A stretch of DNA of 64,000 nt from Harmothoe impar (lineage: Eukaryota; Annelida; Polychaeta; Phyllodocida; Polynoidae), in the NCBI GenBank assembly GCA_947462335.1, contig OX381713.1, positions 18,468,381 through 18,532,380 of the forward strand, read 5' to 3'. The position numbers and the translations under genes are program-made. Shown one piece after another: positions 35,761-45,837 of the stretch. The notes beneath the pieces were generated by a model, which had not been told where the DNA came from, did not search any database, and saw only the letters and a program-made list of their open reading frames with translations. Position 1 is the first letter of the stretch. Each line of letters starts with the position of its first letter.

Positions 35761-35927
35761 GTGCCCTGTACATAGACAAGGATGATGTGGGTGAGGCGGT
35801 TTCTGCTGGTGACGTCACACATGGAGTTACTCAGGATGCTGTGGGAGCTGCTCTGTCTGGTCCTCCTCATCCCCTCCTCCCGAGCAGGAGAGTTCGACAA
35901 CACCACCTTCCCCCTAGACCCCGACAG
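35761..35927 (+). CDS. Cys-loop receptor (nicotinic type): signal-peptide exon
   Basis: Exon bounded by TTTCCCTTGCAG acceptor and GTGAGA donor. Coding starts at ATG 35782; 21 bases before it are 5' leader, so a further upstream non-coding exon is likely. It encodes 48 residues plus two bases: a hydrophobic leader (LLCLVLLIPSSRAG) and the start of the mature chain with an N-glycosylation site (DNTT). The exon ends in phase 2 (AG) and joins in frame to the T at 48798. On its own it is not diagnostic; identification rests on the second exon. Later ATGs (residues 14 and 19) are alternative starts. The receptor would be a plasma-membrane pentameric ligand-gated channel. Confidence 0.65.
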
Positions 35928-36318
35928 GTGAGATTCTTCTAACATGCATTTCACAATATTAAATTCCTAATACCAGGAATAGGGAAATTAGTGCAACCTG
36001 CACTAAGGTCCTTTTTCGCAGATCGTGTCACAATTTTACTTTTCCATCTGGATGGATTTGTGACCTTTGTCTAGAGTTCTTGTGGTCATCACATGTTTAG
36101 ACCATTAGGCGGAGGTATAGGTGGGTATGGGTGAGTGTGAGTGGATATGGGTCCTATTGTGTTGGCGAGGTGTGGGCAATTTGCAGGCATTCGCCCATCC
36201 AGATCCACGCCTCACCCATCTCAGGTGCTGGGTAGACCTGAATGGGAATACATGAGAGTTGTAGCAGCCAAATTTACAACTCATAAAGTCACATTCACTC
36301 AGGTGTACCCAGTTAACG

Positions 36319-36408
36319 GGTGGATGAGGATGGGTGAGGATGGGTAAGCGTGGGTGAGCATGGGTGAGCATGGGTGAGCATGGGTGAGCATGGGTGAGCA
36401 TGGATGAT
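36319..36408 (+). repeat. 10-bp tandem repeat (TGGGTGAGCA)n
   Basis: About eight units of TGGGTGAGCA with variants (TGGGTGAGGA, TGGGTAAGCG). The surrounding region 36115-36135 has related GGGTATGGGTGAG units. The reverse open frame across it is a repeat artefact. Confidence 0.9.
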
Positions 36409-36715
36409 GCGTGAGTCTGTCTCATTTTGACAGGGTGAGATAAAATGTATTTATAAACTCCACCCTTACCCAAGGCGCACATTCTGGTCGCATTGGGTGA
36501 ACAGGTGTAAGCTTATCCCTACCTGACCTTTCCTTGCCGGGTGACTATCTGGCATGACATTCCATTAATACAATAATCATCTGAGATGATTCAAATTAAA
36601 TCTGATGTAAAATCATAATACTGGTATCAATAACAACGCAAACTGGCTTTTCTTAGCAGTTCTCAGATTTTCAGATTACATATCCCATTTGGGGATATTT
36701 TGCAGTGGCGGATCC

Positions 36716-36926
36716 AGGATTGTCTAGAGGAGGGGGCCCAGACTTGACCAACCTGGAGTGACTGTCCGTTTCCCGCGAGCGAAGCGCAGCGAGCATATTG
36801 GGGGGGGGGGGGTCGGGGGGGGGGGCCCTAAGAAAAAGTTGGTGTTGACATGAAATAATGCATTCCCATGCTTTTTAGGACACAATATTTAAGACTCAAG
36901 GCCCGTCGCCCCCCCTGGATCCGCCA
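36716..36926. mobile_element. TGGCGGATCCAGG-ended MITE with poly-G core
   Basis: TGGCGGATCCAGG at the left and CCTGGATCCGCCA at the right are perfect inverted ends. The centre (36800-36829) holds runs of 12 and 10 G around TC, able in principle to form a quadruplex. A related right end lies at 62223-62236. Confidence 0.75.
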
Positions 36927-37037
36927 ATGATTTTGATGACGTTTTCGTTCAGTACCTCCACCGAATTAAATTAACCTAGTTGTTTATATGAATATGCATA
37001 AGATGAAGTGCATATGTATGATAGTATGATAATATTG

Positions 37038-37131
37038 ATGGCCACTGTCCACTGGGCTCTATAATCAGATCATATGACCTTAATATATATACAACATTTC
37101 TGTAGGAAATGTATGGCCTAATCTGGATGTT
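37038..37131. mobile_element. GGCCACCGTCCACTGG MITE, diverged copy
   Basis: GGCCACTGTCCACTGGGCTCTA at the left and AGGAAATGTATGGCCTA plus TTGGCCAT at the right fit the family best seen at 46088. The right arm has decayed. Confidence 0.5.
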
Positions 37132-38195
37132 GGCCATATTGAAGGGACCCAAAGATGGTTAATGAGAAATGTCAATATTATTTTTACACCCCACATCAGA
37201 ATATTTGCCTGTACGACCATGCCAAACATAGCGTTATGAACTCTGGCAAATACTGAGACCATATGTAAGCCAAATATGAGTTTCCGCCTCTCTAGCTGGG
37301 CAAGCAGCAGAACTGTCACTTCAACCCAAGCCACCCCTAGTCTTACTTGTTTACCAAGGGAAATACATGTATACCTAGCAAATCAGACTGGTCGCCTTCA
37401 GGCCCCTTCATAGACTTGTATTGATCCGCCCATACTCCTGCCGACGAAAGTGCATTTCTGCCTGTTTGATAAACATACCTTTTTAATGGACTTTAATAGT
37501 GAAGGAAAATATCTCTGTTTTTTGGACCTAGATCCTTAGCTTCTATGCTGACTATAATGAGTGTTACGTTACTTATAGTAATTAACTAAATTACCATGCA
37601 TTGATTGACTTTCAGGAATCAGATGGTAGAAAGTCATTTGCCTTTCCTCAGTGTATGATTTCACTAATTATCATATAACTGGCATCTCACCATGATACGT
37701 AATGTTATCTCCACATCATGAATAATTCATGCATGTGTCATATCAGATTGCATGAACCTCAATGATAATGATCTGAGAACGGATTATATATGATATGCCT
37801 GATGGCCACCCTCCCCTGGGCAAGGATCGACTTTTCTAGGGAGAATCTAAACAGCAATATATGGATTAAGATTTTCTTCTCAAACTAAACCCTGCATCCA
37901 TGGGACCTGCTGTGACTGTAAACCACCTCTGTAAGTTATCATGAGTACGGGAAGACTGTCAGTTTCAGCAATGTATGGATCAATTGATCGCATAGATTAT
38001 GGTCTAATGGGTGGCTGCAATATATAATGGTTCAAATTCGCCATCACATAATCTTATAACGATGCTTGAGAGTGGGCGCATTGATAACATTATATATGTA
38101 GTGAACATAAGGCCACTCAAAAACACCAATCACTGAATTGTATGACTTTTTTTTGCTTTTCTTTTTCTTTTACATGGGCTAAAGATGTATAGGTA

Positions 38196-38540
38196 CACTG
38201 AAAATCCATAGATTGAAAGGGTTATCCTAGGTTGGTCATATGAGTGTTAGTCATAATGGCAAAGTTATATTCAAAAATGACTGAGGGGTCAGTCAGTAGT
38301 GGCTAACCTAGGTTCATCATTGGTGTGTTTTATGTGTATACCACTAGTTGGGGCCACCTGTCATGACCACTCGGTGGCTCCCCCTGGAAATAAAATGACT
38401 AAGGTGGGTTGGTCAGTCCTGACCAACCTGACAATAATAACTGACCTATGTTGGGCGTATAGGGATCCAAAAAATGACTAACTAGGTTAGGCACTAGTGA
38501 CTGAGAGGTTGGGCGTATAGGGAGCCTAGGAATATCAGTG
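38196..38540 (+). mobile_element. CACTG-ended MITE family A, copy 4
   Basis: Ends CACTGAAAATCC and GGAATATCAGTG, TA on both sides, with the full set of internal blocks. An open frame at 38299-38481 is spurious. Confidence 0.85.
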
Positions 38541-38942
38541 TAGATATTGCATGCACGTGCTTTAATATGTCAGCAGCTAGAAATTTATCATTCTTCAAAC
38601 TTTTGGAACATGTGAGTTACATAATATATAGGCCACCGCATCACGGACAGTATTTTGATTTGATACAAAATATGACAATATTTGTACGATTTTATTATTG
38701 TTTCCGTCAAGAAATTTAAAAAGGAAATAAATAAAAGAAATGACGCACGCAGTGATGAGAAAGCAGTATAGTTGGGAGCGATATTATACTAACATTCTTT
38801 ACTTTGGTTTATGAATAACAGGTAGGCAGACAGAAAATACATTGTACAGACTGTGCACTACTATATTATACTGAACAGCAAAAAGGCCTTTGTCTGAATA
38901 AAAACAGAAGACTGTATAGCATAAAGCAGAACTTGAGAATCG

Positions 38943-39035
38943 GATGGCCACCGTCCACTGGACTAAAATATGCCAAAGTTATATAGTAAGTGTATGGGCG
39001 TAATTGTCTGAAGTTCGCCGGTGGACGTGGCCATT
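38943..39035. mobile_element. GGCCACCGTCCACTGG MITE copy
   Basis: GATGGCCACCGTCCACTGG at the left and TTCGCCGGTGGACGTGGCCA at the right, with GTGTATGGGCGTAA in the middle. About 93 bp, palindromic, non-coding. Confidence 0.65.
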
Positions 39036-39286
39036 ATCATTGACAGAGAGTCTCCCCTCACCTAGATTAAGTAACATCTCTCACGGTCGGCCGTTCGGAG
39101 ATTGACATTACCCTGTTGAAAATACTGGAGTGGGAGTGGGTCACCGGGGTAACTTTACCATGACAACAACCCACGTCATATATACGTCAAGATGGCCACC
39201 ACTTACGAGGGGGTGAAGTTTTAGCTGAATTGCACCTTTAAAAGATTCGATCACATTTGTTTTGGTGTGATCGACCTTGCTTAGAG

Positions 39287-39424
39287 CTATAACCCATTAG
39301 CCGATTTAGATGCATTATCGGCCAATACACCCTCAACAAACAGGCCCAATGTTGTAATTTGTTGTATAATTTTGCGGATGTGTCAGCCGATAATGCATCC
39401 AAATCGGCTAATGGGTTATGGCCC
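39287..39424. mobile_element. CATAACCCATTAGCCGATT-ended MITE, copy 1
   Basis: CATAACCCATTAGCCGATTT followed by AGATGCATTATCGGCC is inverted at the other end (GGCTAATGGGTTATGG). About 138 bp. A second copy with an altered right end lies at 46690-46805. Confidence 0.8.
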
Positions 39425-39712
39425 TATAGTATTATTCTATCAATCTATCACAAAATATTTACAGTTCTAGGTGTCCCCTTTGTGATTGAGCACTTACTCC
39501 ACTTTTGAATAGGGCATACCAAGCAGCTCTGTTCGGGAGAGGATTGGACGAGTACACAGAGCTGCTTATAGAGGCTACCCCTCACCGCGATGCAACCTTG
39601 ATAAAAGAAAGTAAATAAAATACTACTAGAGAAACAGAATAGAAAAGATAAATGAAATAGAATCTAAAGTCATTCGAATGCTGTATACCCCACACACTCT
39701 TTTGTTTTAGCC

Positions 39713-39778
39713 ATAGCCACCGTCCACTGGGGAACTTAGGCCGATTAAGCCCATGCATTTCCTGCATAACTTAGGCCG
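39713..39778. mobile_element. MITE left half, interrupted by the retrotransposon
   Basis: Begins GCCACCGTCCACTGGGGAAC and runs to TTAGGCCG; its right half (ACAGCCCAGTGGACGGTGAC) is found at 45838. Together they form one ordinary copy of the local GGCCACCGTCCACTGG family, so the pre-insertion site can be reconstructed. Confidence 0.8.
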
Positions 39779-39932
39779 ATTGGGCGGTAATTTGGAATTG
39801 CCTTTAATTCAAAGCGAGGCCGGGCTCATTAATATTCAGCGGTAGTGACGTCACACTCCCGCCAACTTCAACCAGTCGCTGCTAAAAACTCTGAGGGACA
39901 ACACGTATCTCACAGCGACTACAATTCTGTTT
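39779..39932 (+). repeat. Split direct repeat A1
   Basis: 154 bp starting ATTGGGCGG, repeated as A2 at 45387. It contains a TTTGGAATTGCC..AATTCAAA small hairpin and a TGACGTCA palindrome (CRE-like) that may belong to the element promoter. Confidence 0.95.
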
Positions 39933-40092
39933 TTCATAAACCTCTGGAGAACGGATTACTGCCGGCGCCCCCACTACGTATCACCTGGGACAGTAAGGAG
40001 GACAAAAATCTGGTTTTACGGTAAAATTTTACGTCCACCTAACTGCATTCCCCGATACCACTTGGAAACGCCGGCGCACCTACACAGCCGCC

Positions 40093-41310
40093 ATGTCTGA
40101 CGTGGAGCATATCGACCCCGCCACTGGCCTGCCGACAGTGGTGGACCCGAAACTCCCCCGTCTGACCATGAAGGTCAACGCTGACGCCATTGCGGCCTTA
40201 GCAGCAACCATGGACAAGCGAACGGAGGATCTCAACACGAAATTTGAGGGTGTCATGGGCGCGCTCTCGGGGATACAGCAGGCGCTCGGCATAAAAAATG
40301 CCGACCCGTCCCAGCCCCCTGTCAACCCCATGGACGCCCTCAACAAGACGGCACAGCAGGCCGCGGAGAAGGCTGCGGCGGCGCAGGCTGCCGCGGAGCG
40401 CGCCCTGGCCGCCGTCACCGCCTCTGCTGCCGCTGACGCCGCCAACAAGGACGCCGCCGCTGCCGCAGCCGCTGCCGCCGCAGCGGCCGCCGCCGCCGCC
40501 ACTACGCCAGCACAGCCCGGGCACCACGACACTCCTAGATATCAACACCCGAACCACCGTGATAGGTTCACCCCTCCCATCGCAGCACCGACACAGGAGG
40601 AGGACCTCGCCATCAGACTCGCCAAAGCTCTTCAGTTCGCCCTCGTCCCGGAGAGGCAAGGTATGTCACATCCCCACCAATTTATTACCAGGGGCGCGCA
40701 GGCCACAAAGGTTGGCTTATCTGAATGCACATGGCCGGAGTTCTTGTACGGGTTCAGAAAACTGATTGCCCAGGAGGACGACCCCGCCGTGGCAGAACGC
40801 ATGCAGGCACACATAAACAGATTTGTGGACGACTGCCGCCAGTATGAATTTGAGGTGGTCCGGGAGTACACCGAAAAAGTATGCACACTGATCGAGGATC
40901 CCACTGAGGGTCAGTGGACTTGGTTTAACACATATGCCCTGGACGATTTGCGTCAGCAGATGGTGTATAAACCACACGCTGTCATAAAGCCCCCCCCCGC
41001 CCCCCCGGCTACTAACAGCCAACAGCGCGGCGGCGGTGGTAAAAACAAAAACAACAAGCGCAGGGACCAGCATTCCCCCACCCGTCAATCAGGCCCCCCG
41101 TGCCCCGCCTACCAGCGCGACGCATGCCCTGAGCCGACCCACCATGCCCAGGGCGCACACATGGCAATGCACATATGCGCAGACTGCATTTCGTATACGC
41201 AGCAGGTCAAGTACCACCCTGCATCAAAGTGTAGTACACGCGCCCGCTTCAATGTCCCACACGCGGGGTTTGGCGTCCCCCCGCCAGGACAACAACAGAA
41301 CCGCCATTAG
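40093..41310 (+). CDS. Gag-like ORF1 of the Ngaro/PAT-type element
   Basis: 405 residues from ATG 40093. Residues 90-136 are an Ala-rich stretch ending in a run of 17 or so alanines encoded by mixed GCN codons. About 170-300 form a helical region (WPEFLYGFRKLI; EYTEKVCTLIEDP) typical in position for a capsid-like domain. 300-330 is a basic, Gly-rich linker. 337-380 hold a Cys/His cluster (CPAYQRDAC, HAQGAH, ICADC, C) likely to bind zinc and nucleic acid. It would assemble with element RNA. Followed after 131 bp by ORF2. The many GCN codons produce long shadow frames on both strands. Confidence 0.85.
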   Translation: MSDVEHIDPATGLPTVVDPKLPRLTMKVNADAIAALAATMDKRTEDLNTKFEGVMGALSGIQQALGIKNADPSQPPVNPMDALNKTAQQAAEKAAAAQAAAERALAAVTASAAADAANKDAAAAAAAAAAAAAAAATTPAQPGHHDTPRYQHPNHRDRFTPPIAAPTQEEDLAIRLAKALQFALVPERQGMSHPHQFITRGAQATKVGLSECTWPEFLYGFRKLIAQEDDPAVAERMQAHINRFVDDCRQYEFEVVREYTEKVCTLIEDPTEGQWTWFNTYALDDLRQQMVYKPHAVIKPPPAPPATNSQQRGGGGKNKNNKRRDQHSPTRQSGPPCPAYQRDACPEPTHHAQGAHMAMHICADCISYTQQVKYHPASKCSTRARFNVPHAGFGVPPPGQQQNRH

Positions 41311-41441
41311 ACGCTGGTGGACGCCGAGGTGCATGTAAACACCTAGCGCCCCCACCAGCAGTTAATCACCAATCATCCCTATACAGGTCTGTTGTTTATA
41401 CACGTCAAAAACGCTCTTACATAACCCACCAGTCACAGCCT

Positions 41442-44171
41442 ATGAGCTCCACTCACAATAACCGTCCCTGTGTGCAATTGTTGCGCAACCCCATAACACG
41501 GCCACCTGGCGTGTTAGTAACAGGACCACCTATAGGCCCACCGCTGTATACAAGCTCCCCTATCAGGCCCAGGCACGACGCTGCACTGGGGGTCGCTGAA
41601 ACAACACATAAAAATTGCTTGTCTGTGATACACTCCATAAACAGTGACCTACTGACCTCATGTGAACATGACCCACCCCACAGCTCAGCTGACCCGCCCG
41701 TGGCCGGCGACACGCGCCGCCGCCCCCAGGCACCCCCGGCGCGGATATATCCACGCGCCCCTACTCATAACCCCCGCGGTACCATAGCGCAGTATGCCAT
41801 ACCGTCTACCTGCCTCTACTACGGCGCGGCCCATGGCGCGGCAAGACGCGAATCTACCGCGCACCGCCCCCTAAACCCACGCGCCGCACCGTTTGTCCCG
41901 CGTAAGGATACACACGCGGGGCACTCACGCCAGCTGCAACGCCTCACCATGTCAAGGCCGCGCGCACTACCGCGCGTCAACAACGCCATCAGTGAACCTG
42001 CAGCACAGCACAGCGCCGCGGTGACAAAAACTCTACGCGTGGGACCACGCGTCCGACTCTTTCACCGCGCCCCCCCGCCACATACGCGCCCACCATCACA
42101 CGCGTCACTAGACGCGCTACAACCTACTGAAATCAACGCGTCCCTCACAGCGGCTCTGGAGCACGGCGGCGCGCTGCGCGAGTTACAACGCGTGGCTCTG
42201 CGCACAGCGGCCCGCCAGCCCCAACAACAGCCCGCGTGTGACACACGTCCCACCAATACGCTACAGCATCAGACAATGGTGTTTGGCAGCAAGGACAGCT
42301 CTCCTGCACAGGAAGTAGCTGACCAAAAACAACTATTACAAGACATTACGCTCCAGGTCAAACCGCACGCCGCGGTAGACCCCTCGGCCCCCAACGCGCG
42401 CCCGCTCGGCCCTCGCCAATACCGCGCGGAGCTCGACGCGATGTGGCCGCACCCTACACCTGCCGCCATGGAGGAGGCCGGGGACTTGATGCGGCGCTAT
42501 GCATGTGTCCGCGCCACTGGCCTGCCGAACTACATGAAGGCCCGCATCGTCATACCATCGCAGCTCAACCATCGAGCCTGGGAGGCTGCGCTGGCCGGTT
42601 ACCATGACGCGCAGGTGGCAGAATTCCTCAAGTACGGCTGGCCGGCCTCATACACTGCAGCGGCCCCGCCCACGCCGACACTGAAGAACCACACTTCCGC
42701 CCTTAAACACTTGTCGCAAGTAGATGCATTCTTGAAAGAAGAAATCCGCCTCAAGGCGATGGCAGGCCCCTTCAAGTCGCCCCCGTTTCAGCCGTGGACG
42801 CAGACTTCACCGTTGATGACACGAGACAAGAAAGAGGTCATCAGCCGCCCTGGAGAGCCCGTCCGCCACGCCCAGCGGGTCATCATAGATCTATCGTTCC
42901 CGGTCGGCGCTAGCGTCAATGACGGGATCGCCAAGAATTACTTCCAAGGGGCTCACTTCCGGTACACGCTCCCGACTGTAGAGGACGTTGCCCGGGAGGT
43001 GATCGCCCGCACCGGAAGCTGCTGGCTCTGGAAGGCGGACCTTTCCAGAGCTTACCGCCAGATGCGCGTCGATCCGATGGACTACCCCCTCCTAGCCGTT
43101 CAACACCGGGGCATGTACTATCTTGAGATCTGCCCGTCATTTGGGTGCAGGCTCTCAGGCGCGGCCCAACAAAGAGTGTCATCAGCCATATGCCACATTA
43201 TGAAAACACGACACGATGCGCTAGTTATCGCATATGTCGATGATTTCATAGGCATCAGCAACACCAAACAGGAAGCGGAAGTGACGTTTGCCCGATTCAA
43301 TGCCCTCTGCCGTGAGCTAGGGGTGGTGACCGCCCCTGAAAAAGCCGTCCCGCCCACACGCGCTCTCGAGTGGTTGGGTATACATGTAGACGCTAAACAG
43401 ATGCTGCTTACAATCCCGCGCGAAAAGATGTCGCAGGCGCGTCAGGAATGCGCCGACTGGGCGGAGCGCACCCACGCCACTAGGAAGCAGCTCCAACAGC
43501 TAGTGGGCAGGTTAGCATTCATCGGACAATGCATACCGCCATCCCGCAGCTACATGGCGCGCATACTCGACACCTTGCGCGGCAGCAGAAATGACACCCC
43601 GACCATGCTCACAGTGGATTTTAAAAAAGATGTGACCTGGTTCAGGGACTACAGCACACAATCCAATGGCCGCCGCCTCATCAACCCGCAGAGGCCCCAG
43701 TTCTTGATAGAGTGTGACGCGTGCTTGCAGTCGGGAGGCGGTTTCTCAACCACAGGTGGTGTTTTCTACAACATCCGGTTCCCCCTCGCCTTCCAAAAGG
43801 CGCACCACATCTCTCAGACTGAGGCGATAAACGCCATCCTCGCCATAAAAACTCTCATCCCGCGCGACGCAGCCGGACTGGAGATACACGTCACAACTGA
43901 CAACATGGCGGCCAGAGACGTCCTCACTTCCGGAAAAACTCATGACATGGAGATGGCTGCTGCAGCACGGGAAGTACACCTTCTCCAGGCCACACGGGAC
44001 ATCACCATACGTGTCGTTCATAAGCCGGGCAAGACTCTCATTCTGGCCGACGCCCTATCGCGCGCCCCCATTGACCCCGCCATGCATAAATTAGCTATGT
44101 ATCTAGTCAAATGTGCTAATTTGAAATTTATCATACCACATGAACTTAAATATGTGATGTCACCGACGTAA
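41442..44171 (+). CDS. Reverse transcriptase / RNase H (Ngaro/PAT type)
   Basis: 909 residues from ATG 41442. The first about 320 residues are a Pro/Arg/His-rich extension with no recognised domain. The RT spans about 345-700: RVIIDLSFPVGASVNDGI, LWKADLSRAYRQMRVDP (Asp533), SFGCRLSG and the YVDD active site at 598-601, then LEWLGIHVD and RKQLQQLVGRLAFI, as in DIRS-order RTs. RNase H follows at about 750-875 with candidate catalytic residues Asp759, Glu793, Asp820 and Asp870 (IECDA, SQTEA, TTDN, LADALSRA). It would copy element RNA into cDNA and remove the template. The frame overlaps the open recombinase frame downstream by about 22 bases. Confidence 0.93.
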   Translation: MSSTHNNRPCVQLLRNPITRPPGVLVTGPPIGPPLYTSSPIRPRHDAALGVAETTHKNCLSVIHSINSDLLTSCEHDPPHSSADPPVAGDTRRRPQAPPARIYPRAPTHNPRGTIAQYAIPSTCLYYGAAHGAARRESTAHRPLNPRAAPFVPRKDTHAGHSRQLQRLTMSRPRALPRVNNAISEPAAQHSAAVTKTLRVGPRVRLFHRAPPPHTRPPSHASLDALQPTEINASLTAALEHGGALRELQRVALRTAARQPQQQPACDTRPTNTLQHQTMVFGSKDSSPAQEVADQKQLLQDITLQVKPHAAVDPSAPNARPLGPRQYRAELDAMWPHPTPAAMEEAGDLMRRYACVRATGLPNYMKARIVIPSQLNHRAWEAALAGYHDAQVAEFLKYGWPASYTAAAPPTPTLKNHTSALKHLSQVDAFLKEEIRLKAMAGPFKSPPFQPWTQTSPLMTRDKKEVISRPGEPVRHAQRVIIDLSFPVGASVNDGIAKNYFQGAHFRYTLPTVEDVAREVIARTGSCWLWKADLSRAYRQMRVDPMDYPLLAVQHRGMYYLEICPSFGCRLSGAAQQRVSSAICHIMKTRHDALVIAYVDDFIGISNTKQEAEVTFARFNALCRELGVVTAPEKAVPPTRALEWLGIHVDAKQMLLTIPREKMSQARQECADWAERTHATRKQLQQLVGRLAFIGQCIPPSRSYMARILDTLRGSRNDTPTMLTVDFKKDVTWFRDYSTQSNGRRLINPQRPQFLIECDACLQSGGGFSTTGGVFYNIRFPLAFQKAHHISQTEAINAILAIKTLIPRDAAGLEIHVTTDNMAARDVLTSGKTHDMEMAAAAREVHLLQATRDITIRVVHKPGKTLILADALSRAPIDPAMHKLAMYLVKCANLKFIIPHELKYVMSPT

Positions 44172-44287
44172 TCTTTGCAGGTGCTAACAGCGCTCTACAA
44201 CGCCAGCTCGCACATACCTGCGCCAACGCGGTCACCACCCAAACAGCGTACAACCAACGCCGCCAAGCAGCCGACTACATCACATTC

Positions 44288-45127
44288 ATGATTACTAATG
44301 GATATGATCACCAGCTGCTAGCCCCATCTCCAATAACATTAGGCCTATACTTCCAAACCTTGGCCAACAAATATAAAAGCCCCGCCTCCGCCGAAAACAC
44401 AATGTCAGGTGCTAAAACTTACATATTGGCGCGCAGAGGCGACGCCTCTAGCTTCACCTCATATCTAGTCCAAATGGCTGTGAAGGGTAACCGACGTCTA
44501 TCAACTCACACCCCAAAGCAAGCACCCCCTGTCGACGCCCCTACAGTGGTGAGGGCGGCCATCGTCCTCCAGGGCATGGGTCGCCCCGCCCTTCCGGTCC
44601 GGGCGGCCCTCCTGCTGGGTTTCTCTACCTTCATCAGACCCTCCAACCTAGTCACCACAACTGACATTACGGACCCATGGTCCCATACCATTCTCCGCAG
44701 GGATGTAGTGGCCACTGACGCCGGCTTGAGGGTCAGAATAAACTCCAGCAAGACAACTACAACTAAACAACCTTTCACCCTACCCGTCTTCCCGGCGCAT
44801 GGGGCAGCATGCCCTGTCGCCACCTGGCGGGAATACATTGAACAGTATCCAGCCCCGCCGACGGCCCGGGCCCTGGTCGGCCCCGGCGCAGTACCGCTCA
44901 CCCCAGACGACATTCTGCCAGACATTCGAGCAGCTCTCCTCGCGGTGGGTTTCCCCCAGGCTGAGCAGTTCACTCTACACAGCCTCCGCCGCTCCGGCGC
45001 TAGAACAGCCGCCACTTCCGGTGCAACTCTCGCACAGGTTAAGCGCCACGGAGCATGGCGCTCCCGAGCAGTTCACAAATATGTGCCCCCGCACATGTTC
45101 AAGCACCGCCGGCCTACCGAGAAATAA
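44288..45127 (+). CDS. Tyrosine recombinase (integrase) of the Ngaro/PAT-type element
   Basis: 279 residues from ATG 44288. The tetrad is visible: Arg117 in GFSTFIRPSNL, His231 and Arg234 in LHSLRRSG, and Tyr265 in HGAWRSRAVHKY. Residues 20-70 form the N-terminal DNA-binding region (LGLYFQTLANKY). It would integrate circular cDNA by site-specific recombination. The open frame actually starts upstream at 44150, overlapping the end of the RT frame and adding about 46 codons that read as protein (QRQLAHTC; QRRQAADYITF). Real translation may therefore come from frameshifting, from splicing at the TCTTTGCAG just upstream, or from reinitiation. Confidence 0.92.
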   Translation: MITNGYDHQLLAPSPITLGLYFQTLANKYKSPASAENTMSGAKTYILARRGDASSFTSYLVQMAVKGNRRLSTHTPKQAPPVDAPTVVRAAIVLQGMGRPALPVRAALLLGFSTFIRPSNLVTTTDITDPWSHTILRRDVVATDAGLRVRINSSKTTTTKQPFTLPVFPAHGAACPVATWREYIEQYPAPPTARALVGPGAVPLTPDDILPDIRAALLAVGFPQAEQFTLHSLRRSGARTAATSGATLAQVKRHGAWRSRAVHKYVPPHMFKHRRPTEK

Positions 45128-45133
45128 ACTTTG

Positions 45134-45389
45134 GCCAACAGACTAACTATCAACGAGGTGAAATAATAAGACTTACACGGGTGCTAAATATTTTAAAGGT
45201 TCACCAATTCATATTACTACCAGGTTGAATATATCATACCTATCTTACCACTGTCATCTCATAAAAATGTTTTACCCTGTTTCTCTTAATATGTACACAT
45301 TTACACATGTTCTTAATATTCATAAAATTAATAATCCTGTCATTTATAAATAAATGTCATCCAAACTACCTGCCTCGCTATCTTGAATT
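45134..45389 (+). repeat. Split direct repeat B1
   Basis: 256 bp beginning GCCAACAGACTAACTATCAA just after the recombinase stop and ending CTTGAATT. It abuts A2 directly (overlap in ATT), and contains AATAAA-type polyadenylation candidates (TTATAAATAAATG). Confidence 0.95.
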
Positions 45390-45540
45390 GGGCGGTAATT
45401 TGGAATTGCCTTTAATTCAAAGCGAGGCCGGGCTCATTAATATTCAGCGGTAGTGACGTCACACTCCCGCCAACTTCAACCAGTCGCTGCTAAAAACTCT
45501 GAGGGACAACACGTATCTCACAGCGACTACAATTCTGTTT
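45387..45540 (+). repeat. Split direct repeat A2
   Basis: Second copy of A1, beginning ATTGGGCGG. The B1-A2 joint equals the joint expected if the B2 end and the A1 start were ligated in a circle. Confidence 0.95.
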
Positions 45541-45581
45541 CCCCGCCCACCCACACCTCATACAAGGACTACATATAGGTA

Positions 45582-45837
45582 GCCAACAGACTAACTATCA
45601 ACGAGGTGAAATAATAAGACTTACACGGGTGCTAAATATTTTAAAGGTTCACCAATTCATATTACTACCAGGTTGAATATATCATACCTATCTTACCACT
45701 GTCATCTCATAAAAATGTTTTACCCTGTTTCTCTTAATATGTACACATTTACACATGTTCTTAACATTCATAAAATTAATAATCCTGTCATTTATAAATA
45801 AATGTCATCCAAACTACCTGCCTCGCTATCTTGAATT
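45582..45837 (+). repeat. Split direct repeat B2
   Basis: Second copy of B1, ending CTTGAATT at the element boundary. It is separated from A2 by 41 unique bases (CCCCGCCCACCC..). One base differs from B1. Confidence 0.95.

Larger units (their letters stand above)
39779..45837 (+). mobile_element. Complete tyrosine-recombinase retrotransposon (Ngaro/PAT type)
   Basis: 6.06 kb with gag-like ORF, RT/RNase H ORF and tyrosine recombinase ORF, bounded by split direct repeats in the order A1 - ORFs - B1 - A2 - B2. This arrangement distinguishes Ngaro and PAT elements from DIRS-type elements with inverted ends. A1/A2 look identical and B1/B2 differ at one base (TATT versus CATT) in 256, so insertion was recent. 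There is no target duplication, as expected for recombinase-mediated integration. It is markedly GC-rich relative to the surrounding AT-rich intron. No methyltransferase or DDE integrase is present. All three frames are open, so it may be competent. Confidence 0.93.

Noticed and set aside
40080..45146. Many long frames antisense or out of frame in the 40-45 kb element
   Set aside because: GC-rich, Ala/Pro-rich coding on + produces open shadow frames. None carries motifs, whereas the + frames carry the full RT, RNase H and recombinase residues.
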